Below, piece after piece: positions 53,531 to 62,662 of a stretch of DNA of 64,000 nucleotides (its first letter is position 1; each line of letters starts with the position of its first letter). Source of the stretch: an uncultured Gammaproteobacteria bacterium (GTDB lineage Bacteria; Pseudomonadota; Gammaproteobacteria; DRLM01); contig CAMYKQ010000011.1 in assembly GCA_947259075.1 (NCBI GenBank), forward strand, positions 1-64,000. The letters are read 5' to 3'. Below the pieces are notes generated by a model. It had not been told where the DNA came from. It did not search any database and saw only the letters and a list, made by a program, of their open reading frames with translations. The translations under genes and the position numbers were made by a program.

Positions 53531-53576
53531 ACCACCCCGTCCGCTAGGCGTCCACCCCTCCTTGCCAAGGAGGGGA
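53531..53576. repeat. dispersed ACCACCCCG / CACCCCTCC intergenic repeat
   Basis: ACCACCCCGTCCGC, then CACCCCTCCTTGCCAAGGAG with a CCCCTCCTTG / CAAGGAGGGG hairpin. Same family as 4376-4422 (reverse orientation) and 61660-61705. Confidence 0.65.
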
Positions 53577-54085
53577 GATACAAGGGGCTGCGCACTTAGG
53601 CCTCTCCTGCCACATCCTCATTTCAGGATACGTTCGCATCCTCACACCTGGGTCTCCTTCCCAAGGCCTTACCGGAGCATCCTTTGAGACGAAGAAAATA
53701 TAGTATCAAGACCGCAAGTGATTTGCGCCCGATGCGTCGCGGCCCTCAGGAAACGCTTCGCATCTCTCTGTACGAATCAAGCTCGGTCTCGCGACTTTAA
53801 TTCCTTTTGCCCCGGACGTCCTGCATCCGCCCCGACGCACTACTTCGCAGTGCCTGAGGGCTACCACAATCACTGACGCCTCTTCGCGTCTACCGCGGGC
53901 TTCTCACCTACGCTTCGCTCTCCATGGCTCGGTGTACGCATCGTTTCCACAGATACGCGGCACATCGCCCTCTATGAAGATGCACGAAAGGACAAAGTCA
54001 TCCGGTGGTGCCGCACTCGCGTGGGAGGAATGGCGGTTTGATGCAGATTGAATTGAAACGCGTGTAAAAACGTTCTACTGACATA

Positions 54086-54122
54086 TGGCCTCTCCCTCCG
54101 GGAGGGGGCCGGGGTCAGGGGA
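54086..54122. repeat. dispersed GGGAGAGG repeat
   Basis: GGCCTCTCCCTCCGGGAGGG hairpin followed by GGCCGGGGTCAGGGGA; reverse complement of the type seen at 50042-50078. Confidence 0.55.
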
Positions 54123-54201
54123 TCAATCATCAAGTTAGCTGTGCTTGTCTCCTATCCGCTGCCGGAGGGAGCAAGAACAAGCAAGCATTCATCACCCGCC
54201 G

Positions 54202-55170
54202 CTAACCAAAAAAAGTCTCCGACGAGGCCCCGGAGCGTTCCATCAACTCGCGCAGGCGGCGCAGCGCCTCCACTTGAATTTGACGCACCCGTTCCCGGGT
54301 CACGCCGATGCGGTTGCCCACCTCTTCCAGCGTGGCGGCCTCTTGGCCGTGCAAACCGAAGCGCCATTCCACCACCTCGCGCTGTTTGTCGTTGAGTTCC
54401 TTGAGCCAGGACTCGATACAGCTATTCACCTCTTCGTCCTCCAGCGCCTCGCTGGGATCGCTCCACGACTCATCGGGCAAGGTGTCGAGCAGGGTGCGGT
54501 CTTGCGCGACGGCGGCATCGATGGACACCTCCCGCTCATTGAGTCTGAGCATCTGCTCCACTTCCCCGGTAGAGCGCTGCACCACCCGCGCCACGTCTTC
54601 GGCGCTGGGGTCATGATCCAAGTGTTGCGCCAAGCCGCGCGAGGCACGCAAATAGGTGTTGATCTGTTTGATGATGTGAATGGGCAAACGCACGGTGCGG
54701 GTTTGATTCATCAAGGCGCGTTCGATGGTTTGGCGTATCCACCAGGTGGCATAGGTGGAAAAACGGAAACCGCGCTCGGGGTCGAACTTCTCCACCGCGC
54801 GGATCAAACCCAAATTGCCTTCTTCGATGAGATCCAGCAAGGCCAGGCCGCGATTGATGTAATGCCGCGCGATTTTGACGACGAGACGCAGATTGCTTTC
54901 TATCATGCGGCGCCGCGCGCTTGCATCACCACGCTGAGCCAGACGGGAAAAATAGACTTCTTCTTCAGCGCTCAGCAGCGGGGCAAAACCAATCTCGCTG
55001 AGATATATCCGCGTGGGATCGAGAACGACCCGTTCGGGTTTGATGGCCTCGGGCACATCCTCGGTCAGTGAGGGCGCGGCCTCAACCTGCTCCTGCTCGC
55101 CCCATGACTCTTCATGCAAGTGGGGGCGACGCCGGCCTTCCAATGGCATCAGCTCTTCGTACTCGTCCAC
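54202..55170 (-). CDS. rpoS: RNA polymerase sigma factor RpoS
   Basis: RpoS is the stationary-phase and general stress sigma factor. The likely start is a GTG at 55170 preceded by GGAAGGAG with 8 bp spacing, giving 322 aa (E. coli 330); a TTG 22 codons upstream is less likely. Visible regions: 1.2 '[22 protein letters not shown]', 2 '[34 protein letters not shown]'-type core ('[19 protein letters not shown]'), 3, and region 4 HTH '[21 protein letters not shown]'. It follows nlpD, in which the main rpoS promoter lies in enterics. Confidence 0.94.
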   Translation of the reverse strand: MDEYEELMPLEGRRRPHLHEESWGEQEQVEAAPSLTEDVPEAIKPERVVLDPTRIYLSEIGFAPLLSAEEEVYFSRLAQRGDASARRRMIESNLRLVVKIARHYINRGLALLDLIEEGNLGLIRAVEKFDPERGFRFSTYATWWIRQTIERALMNQTRTVRLPIHIIKQINTYLRASRGLAQHLDHDPSAEDVARVVQRSTGEVEQMLRLNEREVSIDAAVAQDRTLLDTLPDESWSDPSEALEDEEVNSCIESWLKELNDKQREVVEWRFGLHGQEAATLEEVGNRIGVTRERVRQIQVEALRRLRELMERSGASSETFFG

Positions 55171-55302
55171 GGGGAGATCTCCTTCCAGAGCTTGACGTGG
55201 AGGTACAAGACTGCCCCTCTTAAGGGAAACTTGCAATAGTTTGAGAGAAAAAAATCACTTCATTATGATATTTTAATATTGCAGATGAAATGCATTGAAA
55301 AA

Positions 55303-56076
55303 TTAACGCAAGGCCGGCAAGTAACGCAGGGGATCCACGGGTTTTCCATCGAGACGGATTTGAAAATGAAGCAAGGCCTCACCATTCGTTTTAGTGCCCA
55401 TATCGGCGATGTGCTGACCGGCACTCACCTCCGCGCCTTCCGTCACCCGCAATTGACGGTTATGTGCGTAGGCGCTGAGAAAAGTATCGTTGTGTTTAAT
55501 AATGATTAAATTGCCATAGTGCAGCAGCCCGCTACCGGCGTAGACCACCCGTCCTCCCGCCGCCGCGCGCACCGGCTGTCCGGCTTTACCAGCAATGTCG
55601 ACGCCCTTATTTCCCGCCGCATCGCCGGAAAACCCTTGCACCAACCGCCCCGCGGCGGGCCAGCGCCATTGCACCGGCGCGCCGTTACGCGCACTTGCGC
55701 CCGGCGTGGTTTTTGGCGGCGCGGATGAGGGGCGCGGAGGCGGGCTTTGCCCGCTCAAGACCGGTGGCGGCGCGCGTGTCCCGCCATCCGTGTCATCGGC
55801 GGCGCTCTGCGCCACTGCCGGGGCCACGCGTAATAACTGACCTTCGTAAATCGTGTAAGGGGGCTTGAGCTGATTCCATCGCGCCACCTCGTGGTAGTCC
55901 TGGCCATAGCGAAAACTAATGGAATACAAGGTCTCGCCCGCTTGCACGCGGTGTTGGCCGAGACTGCCGCAGGCGGCCACGCCCAAGGTCAACGCCGCGA
56001 GCATGAGCCAAGGCGCGCCCCAGCGCAGCCATCGCGGCGTCGCGCCGCGGCGCAACACGGCCGCCACGCCGTTCAC
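55303..56076 (-). CDS. nlpD: NlpD-type LysM/LytM lipoprotein
   Basis: NlpD activates cell-wall amidases at the septum from the outer membrane. The 257-aa precursor has a lipobox ending in Cys36 ('LTLGVAACGS'), a LysM domain (about 43-86, 'HRVQAGETLYSISFRYGQDY'), a Pro-rich linker, and an M23/LytM domain (about 135-255). The zinc ligands are lost as in NlpD: 'GNKGVDIAGKAG' and 'LLHFQIRLDG' replace the HxxxD and HxH motifs. It is thus a regulator, not a hydrolase. It follows yqaA by 61 bp. Confidence 0.92.
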   Translation of the reverse strand: MNGVAAVLRRGATPRWLRWGAPWLMLAALTLGVAACGSLGQHRVQAGETLYSISFRYGQDYHEVARWNQLKPPYTIYEGQLLRVAPAVAQSAADDTDGGTRAPPPVLSGQSPPPRPSSAPPKTTPGASARNGAPVQWRWPAAGRLVQGFSGDAAGNKGVDIAGKAGQPVRAAAGGRVVYAGSGLLHYGNLIIIKHNDTFLSAYAHNRQLRVTEGAEVSAGQHIADMGTKTNGEALLHFQIRLDGKPVDPLRYLPALR

Positions 56077-56137
56077 GAGGGGCGGCCTCCCCGGGCATGC
56101 GTGCAGTGATGAAGCAGCAGCGGCATCGCGCCGCGCC

Positions 56138-56716
56138 TCAACTCTGCACCGAGAAATACACTACCGCGATCACCACCACCATCACCCAGCCGATGTGATC
56201 CACGTAATCACGCAAGATGCGCTGCATGCCCTCGCCGCCCCAGCGCATTAAACCCGCCACCAGAAAAAAGCGCCCGCCGCGTCCCACCACCGAGCCCAGC
56301 ACGAAAGGCAGAAACGGCATGCCCGCCGCACCGGCGGCGATGGTAAATACTTTGTAGGGAATGGGCGTGAATCCGGCGAGGACGATGGCCCACACGCCCC
56401 ATTCGGCGAACCAGCTCACCGCGGTTTCATACGCGGGCCAGTAACCGGCGCGCTGCACCCAGGGCGCAATCATCTCCAAGGCCAGCACGCCGATCAGATA
56501 GCCGAAGACGCCGCCCAGCACCGAGGCCACCGTGGTCAGCGCCGCGTAAAACCAGGCCCGGTTGCGCTGCGCCAAGGCCATGGGGGCGAGCATGACGTCG
56601 GGCGGAATGGGAAAGAACGAGGATTCGGCGAAACTCAGCCCGGCGAGATACCAAGGCGCGTGACGGTGCGCGGCCCACGACATCGCCCGGGTGTACAACG
56701 CGGAGAACAGCCGCAT
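56138..56716 (-). CDS. yqaA: YqaA-family inner membrane protein (DedA/SNARE-associated fold)
   Basis: A 192-aa membrane protein: 'YLAGLSFAESSFFPIPPDVMLAPMAL' and 'GVWAIVLAGFTPIPYKVFTIAAGAAGMPFLPFVLGSVVGRGGRFFLVAG' are the DedA-superfamily core with re-entrant 'FTPIPYK' loop. Members are thought to help lipid scrambling or transport; the role of YqaA itself is uncertain. The start overlaps the pcm stop by one base. The position between pcm and nlpD is conserved. Confidence 0.9.
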   Translation of the reverse strand: MRLFSALYTRAMSWAAHRHAPWYLAGLSFAESSFFPIPPDVMLAPMALAQRNRAWFYAALTTVASVLGGVFGYLIGVLALEMIAPWVQRAGYWPAYETAVSWFAEWGVWAIVLAGFTPIPYKVFTIAAGAAGMPFLPFVLGSVVGRGGRFFLVAGLMRWGGEGMQRILRDYVDHIGWVMVVVIAVVYFSVQS

Positions 56717-57378
56717 TACTGCATACCCGTGCGCATCGGCACAAAACTGACTTGATCCATCACCTCGTCGGTGTAACCCTCGGCGGTGCGGGTGATGAGC
56801 AGCAAACTCTGCGCGCCGCTGCCGCCCACCGGTATCACCAAGCGGCCGCCTGGCGCCAGTTGCTGCAACAGCGGCATGGGCACGCCTTCGGGCGCGGCGG
56901 TAGCGATGATGGCGTCGTAGGGCGCGTACTCGGGCCAGCCGGCGGTGCCGTCACTGTGTTTGATGCGGATATTGCGCAGGCGCAAGTCCATGAAACGCCG
57001 CCGCGCGCTGATGATGAGGGCCTCGATGCGCTCGACGGTGTAGACCTCTTTCACCAACTGCGCCAGCACCGCGGCTTGATAACCGGAACCGGTGCCGATC
57101 TCCAGCACGCGTTGCGGCACGCCGTCGCGCAACAGGGCTTGGGTCATCAACGCGACGACGAAGGGCTGGGAAATAGTCTGGCCGTGACCGATGGGCAAGG
57201 CGGTGTCGTCATAGGCGCGGCTCGCCAGGGCTTCGTCGACGAAGAGATGGCGCGGGGTGTTGCGAATGACTTCCAGCACCGCGCGATTGCTAATACCGCC
57301 CTCCTGCAGCCGCTGAATCAAACGGTCGCGGGTGCGCTGCGAGGTCATGCCGATACCGCGGTGCTGCTGATTCATCAT
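56716..57378 (-). CDS. pcm: protein-L-isoaspartate O-methyltransferase
   Basis: Pcm methylates isoaspartyl residues to start repair of aged proteins. From the ATG at 57378, overlapping the surE stop, it is 220 aa: '[33 protein letters not shown]', '[19 protein letters not shown]', the SAM motif '[18 protein letters not shown]' and '[17 protein letters not shown]'. Upstream in-frame codons are shadow of surE. surE-pcm-yqaA-nlpD-rpoS is the classical stationary-phase cluster. Confidence 0.96.
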   Translation of the reverse strand: MMNQQHRGIGMTSQRTRDRLIQRLQEGGISNRAVLEVIRNTPRHLFVDEALASRAYDDTALPIGHGQTISQPFVVALMTQALLRDGVPQRVLEIGTGSGYQAAVLAQLVKEVYTVERIEALIISARRRFMDLRLRNIRIKHSDGTAGWPEYAPYDAIIATAAPEGVPMPLLQQLAPGGRLVIPVGGSGAQSLLLITRTAEGYTDEVMDQVSFVPMRTGMQ

Positions 57379-58127
57379 TCCCCCAATCCCTGCACCCAGC
57401 CCGCGACCGAATCCAGCGCGCTGTAACGGGTTAAATCCACTTGCAAGGGCGTGATCGACACCCGGCGCTGGCGCAGGGCGAAGAAATCCGTGCCCTCGCC
57501 CGCGTCTTCCTCGGGCCCCGCCGGCCCCACCCAATAAATCGCGCGGCCGCGCGGATCGCGGGATTTGATCACCGGCTCGGCCTTGCGGCGGTGACCGAGA
57601 CGGGTGGCCTCGAAACCGGCCAGTTCATCCCAAGGCACATCGGGCACGTTGACGTTCAAAATGGTGTCAGCGGGCAAGGGGTGATGGCGCAGACGCATGA
57701 CCAAACGCTTGGCCACCTCACCCGCGGTGAGATAGTGTTGCGGCTCTTCGCCCATCAGCGACACCGCGATGGCGGGCAGGCCGAGAAAGCGCCCCTCCAT
57801 CGCCGCCGCCACCGTGCCCGAATACAGCACATCGTCGCCGAGATTGGCCCCGGCGTTGATGCCCGACACCACGATATCCGGCTCGTAATCCAAGAGTCCG
57901 GTGATGGCCAGATGCACACAATCGGTAGGCGTGCCATCGACATAGGTGAAGCCGTTATCGCCCAGCGCCGCGCGCACCGGGCGGTCGAGGGTCAGGGAAT
58001 TACTGGCGCCGCTGCGGTTGCGGTCCGGCGCCACCACCGTCACTTGACCCAATTGCGCCATCGCCGCCGCCAGCACCGCCAAGCCCGGCGCGCGGTAGCC
58101 ATCATCATTACTCAACAGAAGTCTCAT
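57375..58127 (-). CDS. surE: 5'/3'-nucleotidase SurE
   Basis: SurE dephosphorylates nucleoside monophosphates and polyphosphate in stationary phase. The 250-aa protein opens '[16 protein letters not shown]' with the metal site Asp8-Asp9, then '[15 protein letters not shown]', '[13 protein letters not shown]' and '[26 protein letters not shown]'. It is first in its operon; the 206 bp before it carry no gene. Confidence 0.97.
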   Translation of the reverse strand: MRLLLSNDDGYRAPGLAVLAAAMAQLGQVTVVAPDRNRSGASNSLTLDRPVRAALGDNGFTYVDGTPTDCVHLAITGLLDYEPDIVVSGINAGANLGDDVLYSGTVAAAMEGRFLGLPAIAVSLMGEEPQHYLTAGEVAKRLVMRLRHHPLPADTILNVNVPDVPWDELAGFEATRLGHRRKAEPVIKSRDPRGRAIYWVGPAGPEEDAGEGTDFFALRQRRVSITPLQVDLTRYSALDSVAGWVQGLGE

Positions 58128-58333
58128 AGCACCCGCATCCCGGCCGGTCCGCCGCAGTTAAGCCAAACCCGCACAATATACTGGAAAGGCATTATTTTTC
58201 ACACCGCGGACCAGCACTCCGGTGCGGCCGGGCCGCCCAACCTAACGCGGCTCAATCCTTGGCCCAAGCTGCCGATGACTATAAGGGCCACGAAGGATTC
58301 GGCGCGCTCGCGCCAAGTGAGGCTAGGGCAAGC

Positions 58334-59572
58334 ATGAGCAATCAAAAACACTTAGTTGACCGCCGCGTATTAGCCGGTTTGGAGCCGATGCGCAGCATGG
58401 ACGGCGCCAGTCTGGATGAGCTGGCCGGAAAAACCCAGGTGGAAGAAGTCGCCTCCGGCCAGACCCTGTTCCGTTACGATCAAAGCGATAATGCGACGAT
58501 CTACCTTCTTTCCGGCACCGTTGAACTCGTCTCCCGCCAAGGCGCTTCCCGCCTCATCGAAGGCGGCAGCGAAGACGCCGCGCACCCGCTCAGCCCGGAA
58601 AAGCCGCGCCAAGTAATGGCGATAAGCAAAACACCCATCACGCTGATCCGCATCAACGACACCCTGCTGGAAGTATTGCGTGGCCACAAGCGCGCCCACG
58701 CGAACAACAAAGCGGAAGATGCCGATTCCGACGAAAATGAACTCTTCGCGCAACTCTATTACGACTTCACCCAGAACCAGCTCAAAGTCCCCAGCATGCC
58801 GGACGTCGCCGTGCGCGTGCGCAAAGCGGTGCAAGACGAAGGCAAAGGCGCCGATGCCATCGCCAAGATCATTCAGGCCGACCCGCCGCTCGCGGCGCGG
58901 CTCATGCAAGTGGCCAACAGCCCGCTGTATCGCGGCAACGCCCACATCGCCAACCTGCGCATGGCGATCACCCGCTTAGGGCTAGGCACCACTCGCAACC
59001 TGGTGATGAGTTTTTCCATGAGCAATCTCTTCCAAACCAAGACGCCGCTGTTGCGCCAGCGCATGATCGAATTGTGGAAACATACCACGCTGATCTCGGC
59101 CCTGAGCGCCATTCTGGGAAGAATGTCCGAAGGCTTCGATGTCGACCGCGCCCTGCTCGCCGGACTGGTGCATGACATCGGCGTTCTGCCCATACTCAGT
59201 TACGCCGAAGATTTTCCGGAGCTGGCCAGCGATCCGCGCGCATTAGAACACGCCATCCAAACGCTACGCGGCCAAATCGGCGCGCTGGTATTACGCCAAT
59301 GGGAGTTTGACGAGGACCTGGCAACCGTCGCCCTGGAAGCCGAAGACTGGAAACGCAATCCCGGCGACAAAGCCGATTATTGCGATATCGTCATCATCGC
59401 CCACTTGCATGGCATGATAGGCACGCCCAAGATGGCGCGAGCCCCCATCATTAACGAGGTGCCCGCTTACAATAAACTTGGGCTCGGCGACCTCAGCCCG
59501 CGCAAAAGCCTGCAAATACTCGAAGAAGCGCACGCCGATGTGGCGGAAGTGCAAAAATTACTCACTGGATAA
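58334..59572 (+). CDS. HDOD-domain regulator with cNMP-binding-like N-terminus (copy 1)
   Basis: A 412-aa cytosolic protein. Residues ~10-115 look like a cyclic-nucleotide-binding beta barrel ('VASGQTLFRYDQSDNATIYLLSGTVELVS'). About 155-350 form an HDOD domain ('LKVPSMPDVAVRVRKAVQD', 'IIQADPPLAARLMQVANSPLYRG', 'LGLGTTRNLVMSFSMSNLF'), the non-catalytic HD relative used in signalling. The ATG at 58334 has AGGG upstream; a GTG/TTG-type extension to 58259 looks unlikely. A close paralogue follows 24 bp later. Such proteins tie second messengers or stress to motility and biofilm in relatives; no target is visible here. Confidence 0.85.
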   Translation: MSNQKHLVDRRVLAGLEPMRSMDGASLDELAGKTQVEEVASGQTLFRYDQSDNATIYLLSGTVELVSRQGASRLIEGGSEDAAHPLSPEKPRQVMAISKTPITLIRINDTLLEVLRGHKRAHANNKAEDADSDENELFAQLYYDFTQNQLKVPSMPDVAVRVRKAVQDEGKGADAIAKIIQADPPLAARLMQVANSPLYRGNAHIANLRMAITRLGLGTTRNLVMSFSMSNLFQTKTPLLRQRMIELWKHTTLISALSAILGRMSEGFDVDRALLAGLVHDIGVLPILSYAEDFPELASDPRALEHAIQTLRGQIGALVLRQWEFDEDLATVALEAEDWKRNPGDKADYCDIVIIAHLHGMIGTPKMARAPIINEVPAYNKLGLGDLSPRKSLQILEEAHADVAEVQKLLTG

Positions 59573-59596
59573 CTACAGCTCGCGCTGTTTACATGG

Positions 59597-60853
59597 ATGA
59601 TAGCCGTGTCTGAAGAAAACAAACTCGCCGACAAAGCTGTATTAAAAAAACTGCACCCGTTGTGCAATCTGCTTGCGGACGACCTCGATGACTTGGCGAA
59701 AAACACTCACATCGAAACACTCCCGGCCGGCAGCGTGCTCTATACCCAAGGCGCCACCGACCCGCACACGATTTATCTATTGACCGGCTCAGTGGAACTG
59801 CGTGACCGCGGCGGCCAAGTCAGCAAAATCGATGGCGGCGGCGCCAGCGCCCGCCGCCCCTTGAGCTTTCAGAAACCGCGCAACGCCACCGCCACCGCGC
59901 TCAGCGACGTCACCCTCATCCGCATCGAAGACAAATTGCTGGAATTAATGATCAACACCAGCAGTCTGGCGCAACCGGCAAAACCCAAAGCACTCGACGC
60001 CAACCTCATCGAAGAACGCCTGTTCGGCCGGCTCTATCAAGATTACATGGAAGACACGCTAATCGTGCCCAGCATGCCCGACATCGCCCTGCGGGTGCGC
60101 AATGCCATCGATAATCAAGACAAAGACGTGGAAGACATCGCCAAAATCGTCCAAGCCGATCCGGCCCTCGCGGCGCGGCTGGTACAAGTGGCCAACAGCC
60201 CGCTCTACCGCGGCCAAGGCCAGATCAACAGCTGCCGGCATGCAATCACGCGCATCGGCTTGAAACAAGCCCGCAACCTCGTTTTCAGCTTCGCCCTCAA
60301 GCAACTGTTCCGCTCCAACGCGCCGCCGCTGCGCCAGCGCATGATCCAACTGTGGCAACACACCACCTCCGTGGCCGCCATCGCCGCCGTGCTCGCCAAA
60401 CGCACCCCCGGCTTTGAAGTCGATCGCGGTCTGCTCGCCGGTCTGATACACGACATCGGCGTGCTGCCCATCATGGCCTACGCCGAACGCTATCCGCAGC
60501 TGGTAAGCGATGCCAAGGTATTCGACGACATCGTCGCGCGCCTGCGCGGGCAAATCGGCGCGCTTGTGCTGCGGCGCTGGGAATTCGACGAAGAAATGAT
60601 CGCCGTCGCCCTCGAAGCCGAATGCTGGGACCGCGAGAGCGATTCCGGTAATGCCGATTACGCCGACCTCGTGGTAATGGCGCAGATGCACGGCTACATC
60701 GGCAAACCGCGCATGGCGGAACTGCCCGCCATCGACTCCGTGCCCGCCTTCAGCAAATTGGCCCTCGGCCAACTCAGCCCGCGCATGAGCGTGCAAATCC
60801 TCGAAGACGCGCGCGACGACATCGCCGCCGTGGAAAAACTCTTACTCGGTTGA
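59597..60853 (+). CDS. HDOD-domain regulator with cNMP-binding-like N-terminus (copy 2)
   Basis: A 418-aa paralogue of the preceding protein. Shared blocks: 'YTQGATDPHTIYLLTGSVELRD' (N-terminal barrel), 'IVPSMPDIALRVRNAIDN', 'IVQADPALAARLVQVANSPLYRG' and 'AGLIHDIGVLPIMAYAERYP'. The tandem order and short spacing suggest gene duplication and joint transcription; the N-terminal barrels are less alike than the HDOD parts, so the inputs may differ. Confidence 0.85.
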   Translation: MIAVSEENKLADKAVLKKLHPLCNLLADDLDDLAKNTHIETLPAGSVLYTQGATDPHTIYLLTGSVELRDRGGQVSKIDGGGASARRPLSFQKPRNATATALSDVTLIRIEDKLLELMINTSSLAQPAKPKALDANLIEERLFGRLYQDYMEDTLIVPSMPDIALRVRNAIDNQDKDVEDIAKIVQADPALAARLVQVANSPLYRGQGQINSCRHAITRIGLKQARNLVFSFALKQLFRSNAPPLRQRMIQLWQHTTSVAAIAAVLAKRTPGFEVDRGLLAGLIHDIGVLPIMAYAERYPQLVSDAKVFDDIVARLRGQIGALVLRRWEFDEEMIAVALEAECWDRESDSGNADYADLVVMAQMHGYIGKPRMAELPAIDSVPAFSKLALGQLSPRMSVQILEDARDDIAAVEKLLLG

Positions 60854-61004
60854 AACCCGCACTAGCGCGCGCCGGAGGGTATTGATACTCTTCACCCGCT
60901 GTTCACCCCATGCATGACGAAAACTCAGCGTTCCGCGCGGGCGGATACGGCACATTCAGGCAAACCCATCCACCCATGCACCCACCCTAAAAAAGATCGA
61001 CACC

Positions 61005-61433
61005 ATGAAATCACGCTTCAGCGCCCCGCTGGTTTTCGCCCTTTCACTGGCACTCACCGCGTGCAGTGACAGTGAATCGGATAAAAAAATCATCGCGAGC
61101 CTCACCAATGAAAAAGCAGGGACGGTGTGGCAATACTACGACAAGAGCGTGGAACTGGCGCAGATGAACGGCTGCTGGGCCTGCCATCGCGTGGAACGCG
61201 GCGTAGTCGGTCCGGGCTGGCGCGCCGTGAGTGAACGCTACAAGGATGACCCCAACGCCCGCGAATGGCTGCTCTATAAAATCAAAAACGGCGGCAAAGG
61301 CAATTGGACCAAAACCACCAGCGACGCCTTCATGCCGCCCTACTCGCCGCGCGTTTCCGATGAGCACATCAAACAACTGATCGAGTTTATTCTGTCGCTG
61401 GAGAAAGAGGGCATTCCTCGTTGGGAGAAGTGA
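61005..61433 (+). CDS. monohaem cytochrome c lipoprotein
   Basis: A 142-aa class I cytochrome c precursor. The signal ends in a lipobox ('LSLALTACSDSE', Cys20). The haem motif CWACH is at residues 57-61 and a likely distal ligand is Met110 ('DAFMPPYSPRVSDEHIKQLIEFIL'). It should face the periplasm, tethered to a membrane. The c551/c552-like layout fits an electron shuttle; its partner cannot be read from this window, where no oxidase genes are present. It is monocistronic. Confidence 0.88.
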   Translation: MKSRFSAPLVFALSLALTACSDSESDKKIIASLTNEKAGTVWQYYDKSVELAQMNGCWACHRVERGVVGPGWRAVSERYKDDPNAREWLLYKIKNGGKGNWTKTTSDAFMPPYSPRVSDEHIKQLIEFILSLEKEGIPRWEK

Positions 61434-61498
61434 AATGGGAAACCGCCGTGTTTAGCCGGACATTTCTCGCTAACTAAAGCCGTAGCCTCAACCACCCC

Positions 61499-61630
61499 GT
61501 CGACTATATGCCCACTCCCGTCGACTATATGCCCACTCCCGTCGGCTATGTGCCCACTCTCCCGTCGGCTATACGTCGCCTTTCCCATCGGCTATATGCT
61601 CGCTCTCCCATCAGCTATACGTCCCGCCTC
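61499..61630. repeat. degenerate 21-23 bp tandem repeat, about six copies
   Basis: Units read CGTCGACTATATGCCCACTC (twice), CGTCGGCTATGTGCCCACTC, CGTCGGCTATACGTCGCCTT, CATCGGCTATATGCTCGCTC and CATCAGCTATACGTCCCGCC. Copies become more diverged from left to right. The array is preceded by a truncated ACCACCCCG motif (61491-61500), suggesting it grew from that repeat's edge. Confidence 0.8.
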
Positions 61631-61659
61631 TTTAAAAAAGAAAGGCTCCTATTTCTTTT

Positions 61660-61705
61660 CTCCCCTCCTTTCCAAGGAGGGGTGCCCCGAAGGGGCGGGG
61701 TGGTT
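61660..61705. repeat. dispersed ACCACCCCG / CACCCCTCC repeat, reverse orientation
   Basis: CTCCCCTCCTTTCCAAGGAG, then a CCCCGAAGGGG hairpin and CGGGGTGGTT. Family member as at 4376-4422. Confidence 0.65.
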
Positions 61706-61837
61706 CAACCCTTTACAGCGAAGTCATGACATCAGCAAGCAAGTGACCAAGGCATATCATGAAGCAACCTCAGCAATTTCTCAGCAAACTCCCACGGCAC
61801 GTCCAAACGCGTTCATGCACTTTCAGGCACCGCACCG

Positions 61838-62635
61838 TCAATCCAGCAAAATAGAATTAATAATCGTGATCAACGCCGGAATCAATTTATCATCGATATT
61901 CGGATTACGCCCCATGGAGATTTCATCCTTATCTTTAATGCCGTCCCCATCACTGTCGGCCAAACGCGGATTCGTGCCATAACTCGCCTCTTGCCGGTTC
62001 GTCAGCCCATCGTCGTCTAGATCCAAGTCGGCATCTCCGGCATAGTAAGGATTCAAACCGTGTTTGAGTTCATACCAATCGGGCATGCCGTCATTATCAT
62101 CATCGGCATCCCAATCATTTGGCACCCCATCACCGTCGAAATCGGTCTTCCAGCTCACCGTCCCATTCGTGACACTTGCCACCACAGCCTGCGCCGCGGG
62201 ATTGCCGACCACCACATTCTGTACCGACAACACCTTCGCCGCCGGCGTTGCGCCCGCCTTCAAGGTGAACGGTAATTCCACTAATGTGCCCTGCGCCACC
62301 AAGCCGTTGGTAATACCGGGCGGCGTCAGCACAAACTTCACCCGCCCCGCGGCCGCGTTATGGTTAAACGACAAGGCATGACTACCCAAGGCGCCACCCA
62401 GCACGAAGACAGGGTTCAATACCAATTGCGCCGGGTCGTACACCACATCAAACTGCAAACCCGAGACCGCCTGATCCGTCACCAGTGCCACCGGTACCCG
62501 CTCATACGTCCCCGGCCACGCCGTCACCGAGCCCAGAACTAAGTTAGGCGCGGCTTGTATCGTAGCGCAACATACAAGACCACATAGCGTGGTAATCGCC
62601 CGGAGCAAGGAAGAATTGGATAACGAAAGGCGCAT
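61838..62635 (-). CDS. secreted cohesin-domain protein with calcium-type repeats
   Basis: A 265-aa protein with a signal peptide ('ITTLCGLVCCATIQAAP'). Residues ~28-165 form a cohesin-type domain ('NLVLGSVTAWPGTYERVPVALVT', 'SGLQFDVVYDPAQLVLNP', 'VLSVQNVVVGNPAAQAV'), similar in layout to the one at 41468-42967. This is followed by aspartate-rich thrombospondin type 3-like repeats ('DFDGDGVPNDWDADDDNDGM', 'LDDDGLTNRQEASYGTNP', 'DSDGDGIKDKDEISMGRNP') that should bind calcium. The short hydrophobic end 'ALITIINSILLD' lacks a charged tail. It is a possible docking partner for the dockerin-like RHS protein. Confidence 0.78.
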   Translation of the reverse strand: MRLSLSNSSLLRAITTLCGLVCCATIQAAPNLVLGSVTAWPGTYERVPVALVTDQAVSGLQFDVVYDPAQLVLNPVFVLGGALGSHALSFNHNAAAGRVKFVLTPPGITNGLVAQGTLVELPFTLKAGATPAAKVLSVQNVVVGNPAAQAVVASVTNGTVSWKTDFDGDGVPNDWDADDDNDGMPDWYELKHGLNPYYAGDADLDLDDDGLTNRQEASYGTNPRLADSDGDGIKDKDEISMGRNPNIDDKLIPALITIINSILLD

Positions 62636-62662
62636 AAATTTCACCAAGATTAATTGTGACGA

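Larger units (their letters stand above)
53403..54201. other. 800-bp gene-free region with repeats
   Basis: No convincing gene on either strand. It holds an ACCACCCCG-family repeat (53531-53576), a 9-bp inverted pair GCCCTCAGG (53742-53750) / CCTGAGGGC (53853-53861), and a GGGAGGGG-type repeat (54086-54122). The middle part (53600-54050) looks like degraded or structured DNA; I could not match it to an element. Confidence 0.45.
61434..61837. other. gene-free stretch with minisatellite and dispersed repeat
   Basis: About 400 bp without a gene. It holds the 21-23 bp tandem repeat (61499-61630) and an ACCACCCCG-family hairpin (61660-61705). Confidence 0.55.

Noticed and set aside
61340-61588. 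82-aa minus-strand frame with repeated 'GSGHIVDG'
   Set aside because: The repetition is simply the translation of the DNA minisatellite; the second half is antisense to the cytochrome gene.
61499-61630. Possible CRISPR array
   Set aside because: The units are contiguous 21-23 bp repeats with no unique spacers and no cas genes nearby.
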